A stretch of DNA of 64,000 bases, taken from contig NZ_CP132336.1 of the NCBI RefSeq assembly GCF_030758315.1, forward strand, positions 2,137,001 to 2,201,000, read 5' to 3'. This DNA is from Pararhizobium sp. IMCC3301. GTDB taxonomy: Bacteria > Pseudomonadota > Alphaproteobacteria > Rhizobiales > GCA-2746425. Positions 50,546 to 58,240 of the stretch are shown here, one piece after another. A program made the translations under genes and the position numbers. Under the pieces are notes generated by a model. That model was not told the DNA's origin and searched no databases. It was given only the letters and a program-made list of their open reading frames with translations. Numbering within the stretch: the first letter of the stretch is position 1; every line of letters starts with the position of its first letter.

Positions 50546-51754
50546 ATGCCATCACCTAACTCTCACTATGACGCCATTATTCTTGGAGCTGGTGGTGCCG
50601 GTCTGATGTGTGCCGCGATTGCCGGACAGCGCGGCCGGCGCGTGCTGCTGCTGGATCATGCGGCGGAGCCGGGTCGGAAAATTCTCATTTCCGGCGGCGG
50701 GCGCTGCAATTTCACCAATATTCACACCGCCCCGGACCGCTATCTGTCAGCCAATCCGCATTTCGCCAAATCCGCCCTTGGCCGCTACAGCGCCGCTGAT
50801 TTTCTCGCTCTTGTCGAGCGCCATCGCATTGCCTGGCATGAAAAGACCCTGGGTCAGCTGTTCTGCGACGGCTCTGCCCGGCAGATTGTCGCGATGCTGA
50901 TGAGCGAATGCGACCAGGGCCACGTAGAGCTGCGCCTTGATGCCTCACCGCGTGACATCAGCCATTGCGATGGCTTGTTTCAACTCAGCCTCGGCACCCG
51001 AACCGTAAGGGCGGCTGCGCTGGTGATAGCCACCGGCGGACCGTCCATTCCAAAACTCGGCGCAACCGGCTTTGCCTACGAGCTGGCGCGCAGCTTCGGT
51101 CTGAAAATTGTAGAACCGCGCCCCGCCCTTGTGCCCTTTACGCTTGGGCCGCAGGAAGCGCTGTTTCGTGATCTGTCCGGTGTCGCGACCGACATCATCG
51201 CCCGCTGCGGAAAGACCGGTTTTCGCGAGGCAGCCCTGTTCACCCATAAGGGCCTGTCCGGTCCCGCCATTTTACAGATTTCATCCTATTGGCGTCATGG
51301 CCAGACCATCGGCGTGGATTTTCTCCCCGGCCACGAGCCGGGCTGGTTGTGTCGGACAAAACGCGAAAAACCGCGTGCAGCGCTGCAAAGCATTCTGTCC
51401 GCCCGTCTGCCGGACCGGCTCGCCGAAACTCTGGCCGGCCGACTTGCGCAAACGCTGGAGGGCCAGACGGATCTCACCCGGGAGCTGGCAAATCTGTCCG
51501 ACAAGGCGCTGACGACGGTCGAACAAAACCTTGCCGACTGGCAGTTTCATCCCAGCGGCACTGAAGGCTTTGCCAAGGCCGAAGTTACCATTGGCGGCAT
51601 CAGTACTGCTGAATTATCCTCAAGAACCATGGCGGCGAAACGGGTTCCCGGACTTTATGCCATCGGCGAGGCAGTTGATGTGACCGGCTGGCTGGGGGGC
51701 TACAATTTTCAGTGGGCCTGGGCCAGCGGCTGGGCTGCGGCCCAGGCATTGTAG
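50546..51754 (+). CDS. HI0933/YhiN-family flavoprotein
   Basis: The 402-residue product has the FAD loop AIILGAGGAGLMCAAIAG, the family motif GRKILISGGGRCNFTN and the C-terminal GLYAIGEAVDVTGWLGGYNF. This family includes YhiN-like NAD(P)/FAD oxidoreductases whose reaction is not established. It is convergent with the TetR gene. Confidence 0.9.
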   Translation: MPSPNSHYDAIILGAGGAGLMCAAIAGQRGRRVLLLDHAAEPGRKILISGGGRCNFTNIHTAPDRYLSANPHFAKSALGRYSAADFLALVERHRIAWHEKTLGQLFCDGSARQIVAMLMSECDQGHVELRLDASPRDISHCDGLFQLSLGTRTVRAAALVIATGGPSIPKLGATGFAYELARSFGLKIVEPRPALVPFTLGPQEALFRDLSGVATDIIARCGKTGFREAALFTHKGLSGPAILQISSYWRHGQTIGVDFLPGHEPGWLCRTKREKPRAALQSILSARLPDRLAETLAGRLAQTLEGQTDLTRELANLSDKALTTVEQNLADWQFHPSGTEGFAKAEVTIGGISTAELSSRTMAAKRVPGLYAIGEAVDVTGWLGGYNFQWAWASGWAAAQAL

Positions 51755-51776
51755 ATGGGCGCTTCAAACTCGCGCT

Positions 51777-52385
51777 TTAGTTGATGTCGTGGTGGACGGC
51801 CCGCAATAACACTTCGCGTTGTTCGGCACATAGCCGCATCAGGATTTGCGGATCCGATGTACCGTGGGCCAGTACAATCGCGCCCTGCCACAAGGCAATG
51901 CTCTGCTGCGCCGCGACCATTCCGTTGGGATGGCCCGCCCGCATCAACTCGCGACCCAGAAACGCCGTCAGCATGGTCAGTGCCTCGGAGGCTTTGCGCG
52001 CTGCCTTTGGAGCAACCCCAGCAAAATCGGAGATCGACCGGGCAATCGGGCAACCAGCTTTGGCGCGGCTCATATGGGATTTTTCCAGCATGTCGAAAAA
52101 TGCCTCGATCCGCTTGCGCGCCAAGGCATGGGAATTGCCGAAGGCAGTCGGAAAACGGGCTTCGATATCTTCCAGGACGGCCTGTGAGCCCTGAACGAAC
52201 ATCTCGGCCACAGCCTCTGCCATTTCGGTCTTGCTCTTGAAATAATAGTAGACATTGCCAATCGGCACATCCGCCTGGCGCGCCAGATCGGCAATGCTGG
52301 TTGCGGCAAACCCCTTTGACCAGAATAATTGCGCCGCGCTGTCTTCAAGACGCTGACGCTTTGAGCGACCCGATTTGTCCGCCAT
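51777..52385 (-). CDS. TetR/AcrR-family regulator
   Basis: The ATG at 52385 follows AAGGGGATGG and gives 202 residues. The helix-turn-helix reads GFAATSIADLARQADVPIGN then VYYYFKSKTEMAEAVAE, typical of TetR. The C-terminal domain resembles those of the YxaF/LmrA group. The target gene is not obvious. The nearest upstream gene on the same strand is Trm112. Confidence 0.9.
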   Translation of the reverse strand: MADKSGRSKRQRLEDSAAQLFWSKGFAATSIADLARQADVPIGNVYYYFKSKTEMAEAVAEMFVQGSQAVLEDIEARFPTAFGNSHALARKRIEAFFDMLEKSHMSRAKAGCPIARSISDFAGVAPKAARKASEALTMLTAFLGRELMRAGHPNGMVAAQQSIALWQGAIVLAHGTSDPQILMRLCAEQREVLLRAVHHDIN

Positions 52386-52498
52386 AAGCCATCCCCTTCG
52401 CAACCGGTAAAAGTTAGTCGGTCAACTTATGTTATGCCGATTTATCCTGCGATGGAAGGGTTTCCTGTTCAGATCATGCCGATGCTGTCAGAGGAAAG

Positions 52499-52675
52499 TC
52501 ACTCATCCAGCGGTTCCGCTTCATCCAGCAGCATAATGGGAATGCCGTCGCGGACCGGGAATTTCAGCTTGGCTTTTTTGCTCACCAGCCAGTTGCCCTC
52601 CTCATCCAGCACCAGAGGACTGCGCGTCACCGGGCAGACCAGCAATTCCAGAAGTTTTCGGTCGGGCTGGGTCAC
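52499..52675 (-). CDS. Trm112 family protein
   Basis: This 58-residue protein, from a GTG start, has the Trm112/UPF0434 pattern ([29 protein letters not shown]). In other organisms Trm112 activates methyltransferases. Only one Cys is present, so the zinc site of eukaryotic Trm112 is absent, as in many bacterial members. The ribosome binding site TAGGA is contributed partly by the end of MITE copy 2, 11 bases upstream of the start. Confidence 0.85.
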   Translation of the reverse strand: MTQPDRKLLELLVCPVTRSPLVLDEEGNWLVSKKAKLKFPVRDGIPIMLLDEAEPLDE

Positions 52676-52686
52676 GCTGTCAGGTC

Positions 52687-52953
52687 CTAGATCGCTTCAT
52701 GGTTACATTGAATCATTTGACCGGAATTGCTCGTTTGCCGGCTAGGCACACTTCGCGCCGTGGTCTTCATGACCACAAGCGAAGTGTAACGACGTCCGGC
52801 GGGCGTGCAAATTCGGCCTTCGGTGCTCCATATCAGCCCACCGGACAGCGTTAGCCAACTTGCCCGATGCGCAGCATCGCGCCGCGTTGACTGCCTTGCC
52901 GATGAACTGATCTGGAGCATCAAATGGTTCAATGTAACCGTGAAGCGATCTAC
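52687..52953. mobile_element. MITE copy 2 (CTAG-flanked, terminal inverted repeats)
   Basis: This copy is about 95 percent identical to copy 1, in the opposite orientation. The ends read CTAGATCGCTTCATGGTTAC and, on the other strand, GTAGATCGCTTCACGGTTAC. It is one base shorter than copy 1. The left end is CTAG and the right end CTAC, which fits a TA duplication flanked by different target bases. It lies exactly between the LonN stop and the Trm112 start and carries a strong internal hairpin at 52748-52787. Confidence 0.88.
52748..52787. repeat. Internal hairpin of MITE copy 2
   Basis: ACACTTCGC pairs with GCGAAGTGT over 9 perfect bases and, inside, GTGGTC pairs with GACCAC, closed by TTCAT. 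Copy 1 has the same hairpin at 21698-21737 with two mismatches in the outer stem. It would be transcribed between the LonN and Trm112 messages. Confidence 0.75.
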
Positions 52954-53624
52954 TGCAGCGGACTTGTACCATCATCGCCGCGGGCCAGTTCCATTTCGGT
53001 GATGGCGATCAGGGTTTCCGCCCTGGTCTTCAAATCGGGTGCCTCCAGCAGGGCCTGCTTTTCGGCCGGTCCGTAAGGGCTCATCATCGACAGCGCATTG
53101 ACCAGTGATTCCGTCGAGGCCTGATTGATGCTTTCCCAGTCGGCTTCCATGTCATTGGCTTCCAGATAATCCCGAAATGTCGCCAGTAGAACGTCACGAT
53201 CCACTTCCCGCTCCGCCAGTTCGCCATCCATATCGCCGAGAAACGGCAGGATTGAAATCCGCGCCTGGCGGTAAGGCGTCATCGTTGTCAGTTCCTGGGT
53301 CAGTTGAAACCGGGTGACGCCCATCAGTGTGACAAGGTAACGGCCATCGCCCGACTCCGACCACGAGACGATGCGCCCCAGACAGCCGCGTTCGCACAGC
53401 GCATCCGATTTCCCCTCCACGTCGCCCAACGCTGGCTGGATCATCCCGATCAGCCGGTCGCCGGCCAGCGCCGCGTCGATCATCGCCAGATAACGCGGCT
53501 CAAAAATGTTCAGCGGCATCTGTCCCTTGGGCAGCAGCAACGCGCCACTCAAAGGAAAAATCGGTACGGAAGACGGGAAGTCCTCCGCGCTGTCAAACGT
53601 CTTGTTACCAACTTGCACTGACAT
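52950..53624 (-). CDS. LON N-terminal-domain protein
   Basis: The ATG at 53624 follows AAGGAG and gives 224 residues. The fold is the Lon substrate-recognition domain alone (VPIFPLSGALLLPKGQMPLNIFEPRY shortened, for example IFPLSGALLLPKG), without ATPase or protease. The last codon and stop abut MITE copy 2, whose terminal TA-G makes the TAG stop. It follows the YbbN gene on the same strand by 26 bases. Confidence 0.88.
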   Translation of the reverse strand: MSVQVGNKTFDSAEDFPSSVPIFPLSGALLLPKGQMPLNIFEPRYLAMIDAALAGDRLIGMIQPALGDVEGKSDALCERGCLGRIVSWSESGDGRYLVTLMGVTRFQLTQELTTMTPYRQARISILPFLGDMDGELAEREVDRDVLLATFRDYLEANDMEADWESINQASTESLVNALSMMSPYGPAEKQALLEAPDLKTRAETLIAITEMELARGDDGTSPLQ

Positions 53625-53650
53625 ATCCGGCTCCTTCGGCTGAACCATGT

Positions 53651-54682
53651 CTACGAAAACAACAGCGCCGATAATTTGCGGCGTCCCGATTTCGTGGCTG
53701 GATCCTTGGCACCCCAGGTTTCAAAGAACTGCAGCAATTGCGTCCGCGCAGCATCTTCATTCCAGGCGCGGTCATGCTGCATTATATGGAGCAGATGATC
53801 CGCAGCACCAGCCCTGTCGCCGCGGCCGTTCAGCGCAAGCGTCAGATCAAACCGCAATTGATGATTATCCGGATCAGCCGCCAGTTGCGTCTCCATGTCT
53901 CCGGCATCCCCCAGAGCTTCGGCCTGTTTGATCAGTTCGATCTTGGTTTCCACTGTCGCCAGTGCAGGATCATCGGCCAGTTGCGGTACTTGCTGGCGTA
54001 CCATCGCCAGCAGCTCCAGCGCCTTGTCGGCCTGATCGGTGCCGATATAGCACTCCGCCATGCCGACCACAGCTGCCACAGTTTCAGGCTCGGCCTGCAG
54101 GATCGCCGCATAAATCTGCGCCGCGCCGCCAAAGTCCTTGGCGTCAAGCGCGGCCTGGCCCTGTTCCAGCATGTCATCAATCGGCGAGGGACCAGCCGGA
54201 CCAGCCAGCTTGTCGATGAATTCGGTAATCTGGCTTTCCGGCACAGCGCCCATGAACCCGTCTGCCGGCTGCCCGTCCTTGAACGCAACCACGGCAGGGA
54301 TTGACTGAATGCCCATCTGGCCGGCGACTTCCGGATGGTCTTCAATATTCATCTTCACCAGCTTGACCCGGCCACCGGCCTTTTGCACTGCCGCTTCCAG
54401 CAGCGGTGTCAGCTGTTTGCAGGGACCACACCAGGGCGCCCAGAAATCAACCAGCACCGGCTGCTGTTTCGAGGCCTCGATCACGTCGGCGACAAAGCTC
54501 TGCATTGTCGTGTCCTTGATCAACTCGCCACTGGCTGCGCCACCCACCAGGCCATTATCCGCAGCATTTGCCGCTGCGCCAGCCATCGGCGCGCCACCCA
54601 TCGATGCCGACAGGCCGGAACCCTGATCACTCATTGACGCGCCGCCAACTGCGCCGCCCATTTGAAATTTTTCATCCATCAT
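53651..54682 (-). CDS. Thioredoxin-domain TPR co-chaperone YbbN-like
   Basis: The 343-residue product has a Gly/Ala-rich N-terminal 50 residues, then a thioredoxin domain with the active-site pair Cys85-Cys88 (FWAPWCGPCKQLTPLLE), and a TPR domain from about residue 180. YbbN/CnoX proteins protect clients and deliver them to GroEL. Here the CxxC is intact, while E. coli YbbN has SxxC. The genes downstream are LonN and Trm112. Confidence 0.92.
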   Translation of the reverse strand: MMDEKFQMGGAVGGASMSDQGSGLSASMGGAPMAGAAANAADNGLVGGAASGELIKDTTMQSFVADVIEASKQQPVLVDFWAPWCGPCKQLTPLLEAAVQKAGGRVKLVKMNIEDHPEVAGQMGIQSIPAVVAFKDGQPADGFMGAVPESQITEFIDKLAGPAGPSPIDDMLEQGQAALDAKDFGGAAQIYAAILQAEPETVAAVVGMAECYIGTDQADKALELLAMVRQQVPQLADDPALATVETKIELIKQAEALGDAGDMETQLAADPDNHQLRFDLTLALNGRGDRAGAADHLLHIMQHDRAWNEDAARTQLLQFFETWGAKDPATKSGRRKLSALLFS

Positions 54683-54779
54683 GCTCTTGCCCTATGCTCG
54701 TCTTTAGTCTGCCGTTAGTACAACAGTCTCATTAACGTTCCAAATGGGGTTTTAATCCCACATAACAACCGGCCTGCAC

Positions 54780-55301
54780 TCAGCCTGCCGGCTGACCGGC
54801 CGGCACTGCAAGCGCGGTAAAATCAAGCCGGTTTGCGGTAAATCCAATGGCCTCGACAAAACGCTGCAGATCCGTGGATTTTAAGGTCGTGGTCATGGTG
54901 TTTTCCAGCGGGTGGAAATTCACCTTTTCATACGCCATCAACGCCTCGTCCAGCCACAGGGTGCAGCGCTTCTGACTATCATTCATCAGCGCGAACGGAT
55001 TGACCGATCCCGGCGTCATGCCCAGCACATCCATCAACAGTTCGGGCTTGCCAAAACTCAGCCGCTGCGAGCCAATATGGCGGTGCAGGCTTTTCAGATC
55101 CACGACACTGGCCTGTTCCGCCACCACCAGAAAAAGCCCGCCCTTCTTGTCTTTCAGAAAAAGATTTTTGGAATGCCCGCCGGGCAGTTCACCATGCAGC
55201 TGCTGGCTGTCCGCCACCGTGAACAGCGCCGGATGCGACACAGTTTGATGGGCAATATCCAGCTCGTCCAGCCTGGCAAACAGATCGTCCCTTGTAATCA
55301 T
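54780..55301 (-). CDS. YbaK/ProX-type aminoacyl-tRNA deacylase
   Basis: At 173 residues this is a stand-alone editing domain (prolyl-tRNA synthetase associated). It has HQTVSHPALFTVADSQQ, then GGHSKNLFLKDKKGGLFLVV with the conserved Lys, and TPGSVNPFALMNDSQKRC. It should hydrolyse mischarged tRNA such as Ala-tRNA(Pro). It follows the dehydrogenase gene by 12 bases. Confidence 0.88.
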   Translation of the reverse strand: MITRDDLFARLDELDIAHQTVSHPALFTVADSQQLHGELPGGHSKNLFLKDKKGGLFLVVAEQASVVDLKSLHRHIGSQRLSFGKPELLMDVLGMTPGSVNPFALMNDSQKRCTLWLDEALMAYEKVNFHPLENTMTTTLKSTDLQRFVEAIGFTANRLDFTALAVPAGQPAG

Positions 55302-55313
55302 CCCCGCCTCACA

Positions 55314-56231
55314 TCAGGCTTTTGCCGGCAGATCAAGACCGGCATTTCTGGCATAGACTTTTGCCACCGCCGCATCATCCTCTGCGCCAAGACCCGATCC
55401 CGATGCTGCCAGAAACTGCTGCAGCGCTGCTGCGGTCAGTGGCGCGCCAAATTTTTTGCCGCGCGCCATATCCAGCACGATACCCAGATCCTTCGGCCAG
55501 ATATCCACCGCCGAATGCGGCGTGTAATCCCCCGCCACCACATGCGGTCCGCGATTTTCAAACATCCAGCTCGACCCGGCGCATTGCGATATCACATCAA
55601 CCATCTGCTGGCCGTCGACGCCATGCGCCATGCCAAAGGTCATCGCCTCGGCCATCGCGGCAATATGCACACCGGCGAGCAATTGATTGACCGCCTTCAT
55701 CGCCGAACCAGTGCCCGGCTTTGGACCCAGATTGAACACCCGCTCGGCCATCGCATTAAGCGCTGGCTGCGCCGCCGCAAACGCGGCATCCGCGCCGGAA
55801 GCCATGATCGTCAACTGGCCCTTTGCGGCTTTCACCGATCCGCCGGAAATCGGCGCATCGAGATAGTGCAGATCCAGCGCCTCGCAGCGCGCCGCCATAT
55901 CTTCGGCAAACTGCGGCGGCACCGTTGCGCAGGCGATGATCGCCGTGCCCTTGCCAAGCTTTGCCGCAAGACCCGATGGCCCGAACAGGATCTGCTCGGT
56001 CTGTGGCGCATTCAGCACCACCAGCACCACGCAGGAGAACCGCCCTGCCAAATCCTGCAGATCGCCGCTTTTACCGCCCGCCGCAACAAACCGATCAACC
56101 GCAGCGCTGTTTACATCGAAACCATAGGCATCAAGCCCTGCCGCCACCAGAGATCCTGCCATGCCGGACCCCATTGAGCCGAGCCCGACAACGCCGACCG
56201 AACCTGTTGAAGTCGTCGCTTTATCACTCAT
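55314..56231 (-). CDS. Beta-hydroxyacid dehydrogenase (3-hydroxyisobutyrate dehydrogenase family)
   Basis: The 305-residue enzyme has the NAD loop VVGLGSMGSGMAGSLVAAGL, the substrate motif APISGGSVKAAKGQLTIMAS and the catalytic Lys in GTGSAMKAVNQLLAG. These fit 3-hydroxyisobutyrate or tartronate semialdehyde reductases. The substrate is undetermined. It pairs with the deacylase gene on the same strand. Confidence 0.9.
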   Translation of the reverse strand: MSDKATTSTGSVGVVGLGSMGSGMAGSLVAAGLDAYGFDVNSAAVDRFVAAGGKSGDLQDLAGRFSCVVLVVLNAPQTEQILFGPSGLAAKLGKGTAIIACATVPPQFAEDMAARCEALDLHYLDAPISGGSVKAAKGQLTIMASGADAAFAAAQPALNAMAERVFNLGPKPGTGSAMKAVNQLLAGVHIAAMAEAMTFGMAHGVDGQQMVDVISQCAGSSWMFENRGPHVVAGDYTPHSAVDIWPKDLGIVLDMARGKKFGAPLTAAALQQFLAASGSGLGAEDDAAVAKVYARNAGLDLPAKA

Positions 56232-56477
56232 ATCTGCCTCTTTCGATGTGCGGCCTGCCGCTGTAAAGCTCTTTCATTTACCGATATGCGGCGGATTGCA
56301 ACCACCCGGCCGCGTTTTGTCGCCAGGGCGCAAACTGCTGGCCACCTGCAGCAGCGGATGGCGCTTGCCAGCACCGCCCCGCCACCTCGTAAAAAAGCTG
56401 AATCTTTAGCTTGCTTTTCCATTTTTCTTGCGCCATATGTGCCAGCGCAACCGAAGAGGTTGCCAATACCCAAGGAT

Positions 56478-56552
56478 GCGGGCGTAGCTCAGGGGTAGAG
56501 CACAACCTTGCCAAGGTTGGGGTCGGGCGTTCGAATCGCCTCGCCCGCTCCA
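56478..56552 (+). tRNA. tRNA-Gly (GCC)
   Basis: GCGGGCG pairs with CGCCCGC as the acceptor stem, the anticodon loop is TTGCCAA (anticodon GCC) on a CAACC/GGTTG stem, and the T loop TTCGAAT is canonical. CCA is encoded. It is a single gene that marks the edge of the transporter/sulfatase locus. No integrase is next to it. Confidence 0.95.
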
Positions 56553-56659
56553 TTTTCCAGAATGTTTACACGATGATGCTGGCAGCAGCGCCGCGATTTT
56601 AATTTGCTGCCGTCTATTTATCATCCAGCGCAACATTTTGACCCCCCAATTGATATTCA

Positions 56660-56860
56660 TCACAAATCACCGTCATAGTCTGTCGCCAGGACCACGCAGC
56701 AATTGCCGGGGACGACGCGGCCGGGTTGGCGCCGACCGTAGACCATGCCGTCGATTGCGTAGTGCAAGATCTCCGGCTCACGCCACGGGTGGGCAAGATC
56801 GTCAATCCGTACGGATTTTTCGAAGTCTATGGTGGTATGCGATGTGGATTTTCGAGCCAT
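56660..56860 (-). CDS. Small hypothetical protein
   Basis: A 66-residue frame starts with ATG behind TAGGAG at good spacing and reads MARKSTSHTTIDFEKSVRI and onwards, ending in ATDYDGDL. It matches no family that I recognise. Charged and hydrophilic residues spread throughout suggest a real soluble protein, but it may also be chance or the remains of a longer gene. It lies downstream of a second minus-strand fragment at 56912. Confidence 0.4.
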   Translation of the reverse strand: MARKSTSHTTIDFEKSVRIDDLAHPWREPEILHYAIDGMVYGRRQPGRVVPGNCCVVLATDYDGDL

Positions 56861-57199
56861 CGAATACTCCTATTGATGCAGGATTGAGACCGCCAGCGGC
56901 AAGGGATTTGCTCAGCCTTGCCTCTCCAATCCCAGACTCTTCAACAATTCAGGCCGGTCGATCCCGCTGCATTTCTGGTCCTCTGTCGAGTCTTCGCCGG
57001 GGAAGTTGCCGAAAAATGAGACCTTGCGCTCGGTGGAGTATGAAGTTAATGTACTCGAGAACATAAGGCCTGTAAAGTGGCGCAAGATGGAAGAGGCTGT
57101 GCGCGAAATCGATCTTTTCGATCGCAAATTACCTCGACATATATGCAATTCAAAACCCAGTAGAAAAACCAAGCCTGTAATACCGAACCGGAGGAAAAC
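56861..57199. other. Region upstream of tctC, with a possible gene remnant
   Basis: Besides the tctC promoter and operator, the minus strand between about 57020 and 56912 reads protein-like (FFGNFPGEDS, then GIDRPELLKSLGLERQG before a TGA). It may be the C-terminal remnant of a lost gene. A plus-strand frame at 57006-57203 overlaps the operator and is probably not coding. The leader ends CCGGAGGAAAAC before the tctC start. Confidence 0.4.
57024..57064 (+). promoter_or_regulatory. Predicted tctC promoter with LacI-type operator
   Basis: TTGCGC (57024-57029) and TAATGT (57047-57052) are spaced by 17 bases. The 16-base palindrome ATGTACTCGAGAACAT (57049-57064) overlaps the -10 box. The same palindrome in inverse orientation (ATGTTCTCGAGTACAT) is found before the first sulfatase. 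The central CG and the ATGT...ACAT ends follow LacI-family operator geometry. Confidence 0.65.
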
Positions 57200-58147
57200 A
57201 TGACCAAATTGAAAGCAATTGTTGCTGGAGCCTTTGCTCTTGCACTTGGCAACCAGGCTGCGACGGCCCAGGACTACCCCCAAGAGCCCATCCGTATGAT
57301 TGTTGCGGCGGGCGCAGGGGGCGGCACGGATGTGCTGGTTCGCACTATCCAGCCTTATCTGGAAAAAGAACTGAACGGCACCATTGTCGTTGTGAATGTG
57401 CCCGGCAGCGGTTCTGTTGGTGGCAGCCGGCAGGTCTATGAAGCTGACCCGGACGGCTACAGCGTGCTGGTCAATCACGTCACGCTGCTGACCGCGATGG
57501 CGCTGGGCAAGGCCGACTTTAAAATTACCGATTTTGAGTTGGCCGCGCTTGGCGTGGAAATCCCGCTTGTTTCGGTCGTGCCAGCCAGTTCGAAAATCAC
57601 CAACCTTGATGAGTTGATGGAACTTGCCAGAGGCAGTGACCCGGTGATTTCCGGAGTGAATCTGGGCGCCGTGAATCATTTTTCGATGTTGATGCTTGAG
57701 GCCAATGGCAAGGGTGCCAAGTTCCGCTATGTCCAGACAGGCGGCGGTGCTGCCACCACAGCGGCACTTCTTGGAGAACATATCAATGTGGGTGTTCTGG
57801 CCGGTTCAGAAGCGTTGCCGATTACAGAATCGGGCGAAGTGCGGGTGATTGCAGCCCTGGGCGGCGATCGGATTTCATATTTCCCGGATGTGCCCACAGC
57901 AACCGAACAAGGCTACCCGATGAATATGGGAGTTGAGTATATGTGGCTGATGCCGGCTGGCACCCCGCAAGACCGTGTTGAACGTTTCGGCGCCGCCTTG
58001 AAAGCTGTTCTGGCCAATCCGGAGATTGCCGAGACGCTTACAAAGCGTGGCATGGTGCCTACCTTCCAGACGGGCAGTGAAGCGGCAGGCGAGGTTGCCG
58101 AGCTGTACAAGACGCTTGAAAGCGTAGCCGCCGCGATGGAAAAATAA
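57200..58147 (+). CDS. tctC: Tripartite tricarboxylate transporter, substrate-binding protein
   Basis: The 315-residue protein has a signal peptide (KAIVAGAFALALGNQAATA, then QDYP) and the Bug/TctC fold: PIRMIVAAGAGGGTDVLVRT with the ligand loop, and VVNVPGSGSVGGSRQVY. The ribosome binding site GGAGG lies eight bases upstream. It binds the solute in the periplasm and hands it to TctA/TctB. The ligand is not evident from sequence, and the neighbourhood suggests a sulfated or carboxylated organic compound. Confidence 0.92.
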   Translation: MTKLKAIVAGAFALALGNQAATAQDYPQEPIRMIVAAGAGGGTDVLVRTIQPYLEKELNGTIVVVNVPGSGSVGGSRQVYEADPDGYSVLVNHVTLLTAMALGKADFKITDFELAALGVEIPLVSVVPASSKITNLDELMELARGSDPVISGVNLGAVNHFSMLMLEANGKGAKFRYVQTGGGAATTAALLGEHINVGVLAGSEALPITESGEVRVIAALGGDRISYFPDVPTATEQGYPMNMGVEYMWLMPAGTPQDRVERFGAALKAVLANPEIAETLTKRGMVPTFQTGSEAAGEVAELYKTLESVAAAMEK

Positions 58148-58167
58148 AATCCTGCACGTGCAGAGTA

Positions 58168-58192
58168 CGGCCGGTTCATTTTGGACCGGCCG
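58168..58192 (+). other. Intercistronic hairpin between tctC and tctA
   Basis: CGGCCGGT and ACCGGCCG form a perfect 8-bp stem, extended by two more pairs. No U-run follows. A second short palindrome CTGCACGTGCAG lies just before it at 58152-58163. Such hairpins after a binding-protein gene usually protect its message from decay and allow higher levels than the membrane subunits. Confidence 0.6.
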
Positions 58193-58240
58193 CAATTATC
58201 CAAACTGTCGCCGGAATAACTCAATCAAGCGAAAGCCGAC

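Noticed and set aside
54912-56177. Open plus-strand frame of 421 codons across the deacylase and dehydrogenase genes
   Set aside because: It runs through two well-identified minus-strand genes and the gap between them, with low-complexity Arg/His content typical of a shadow frame.
57006-57203. Open plus-strand frame of 65 codons before tctC
   Set aside because: It covers the predicted promoter and operator and overlaps the tctC start. It matches nothing.
56912-57781. Open minus-strand frame of 289 codons antisense to tctC
   Set aside because: The tctC side has signal peptide and binding-protein motifs. Only the last 35 codons, outside tctC, look protein-like and are reported as a possible remnant.
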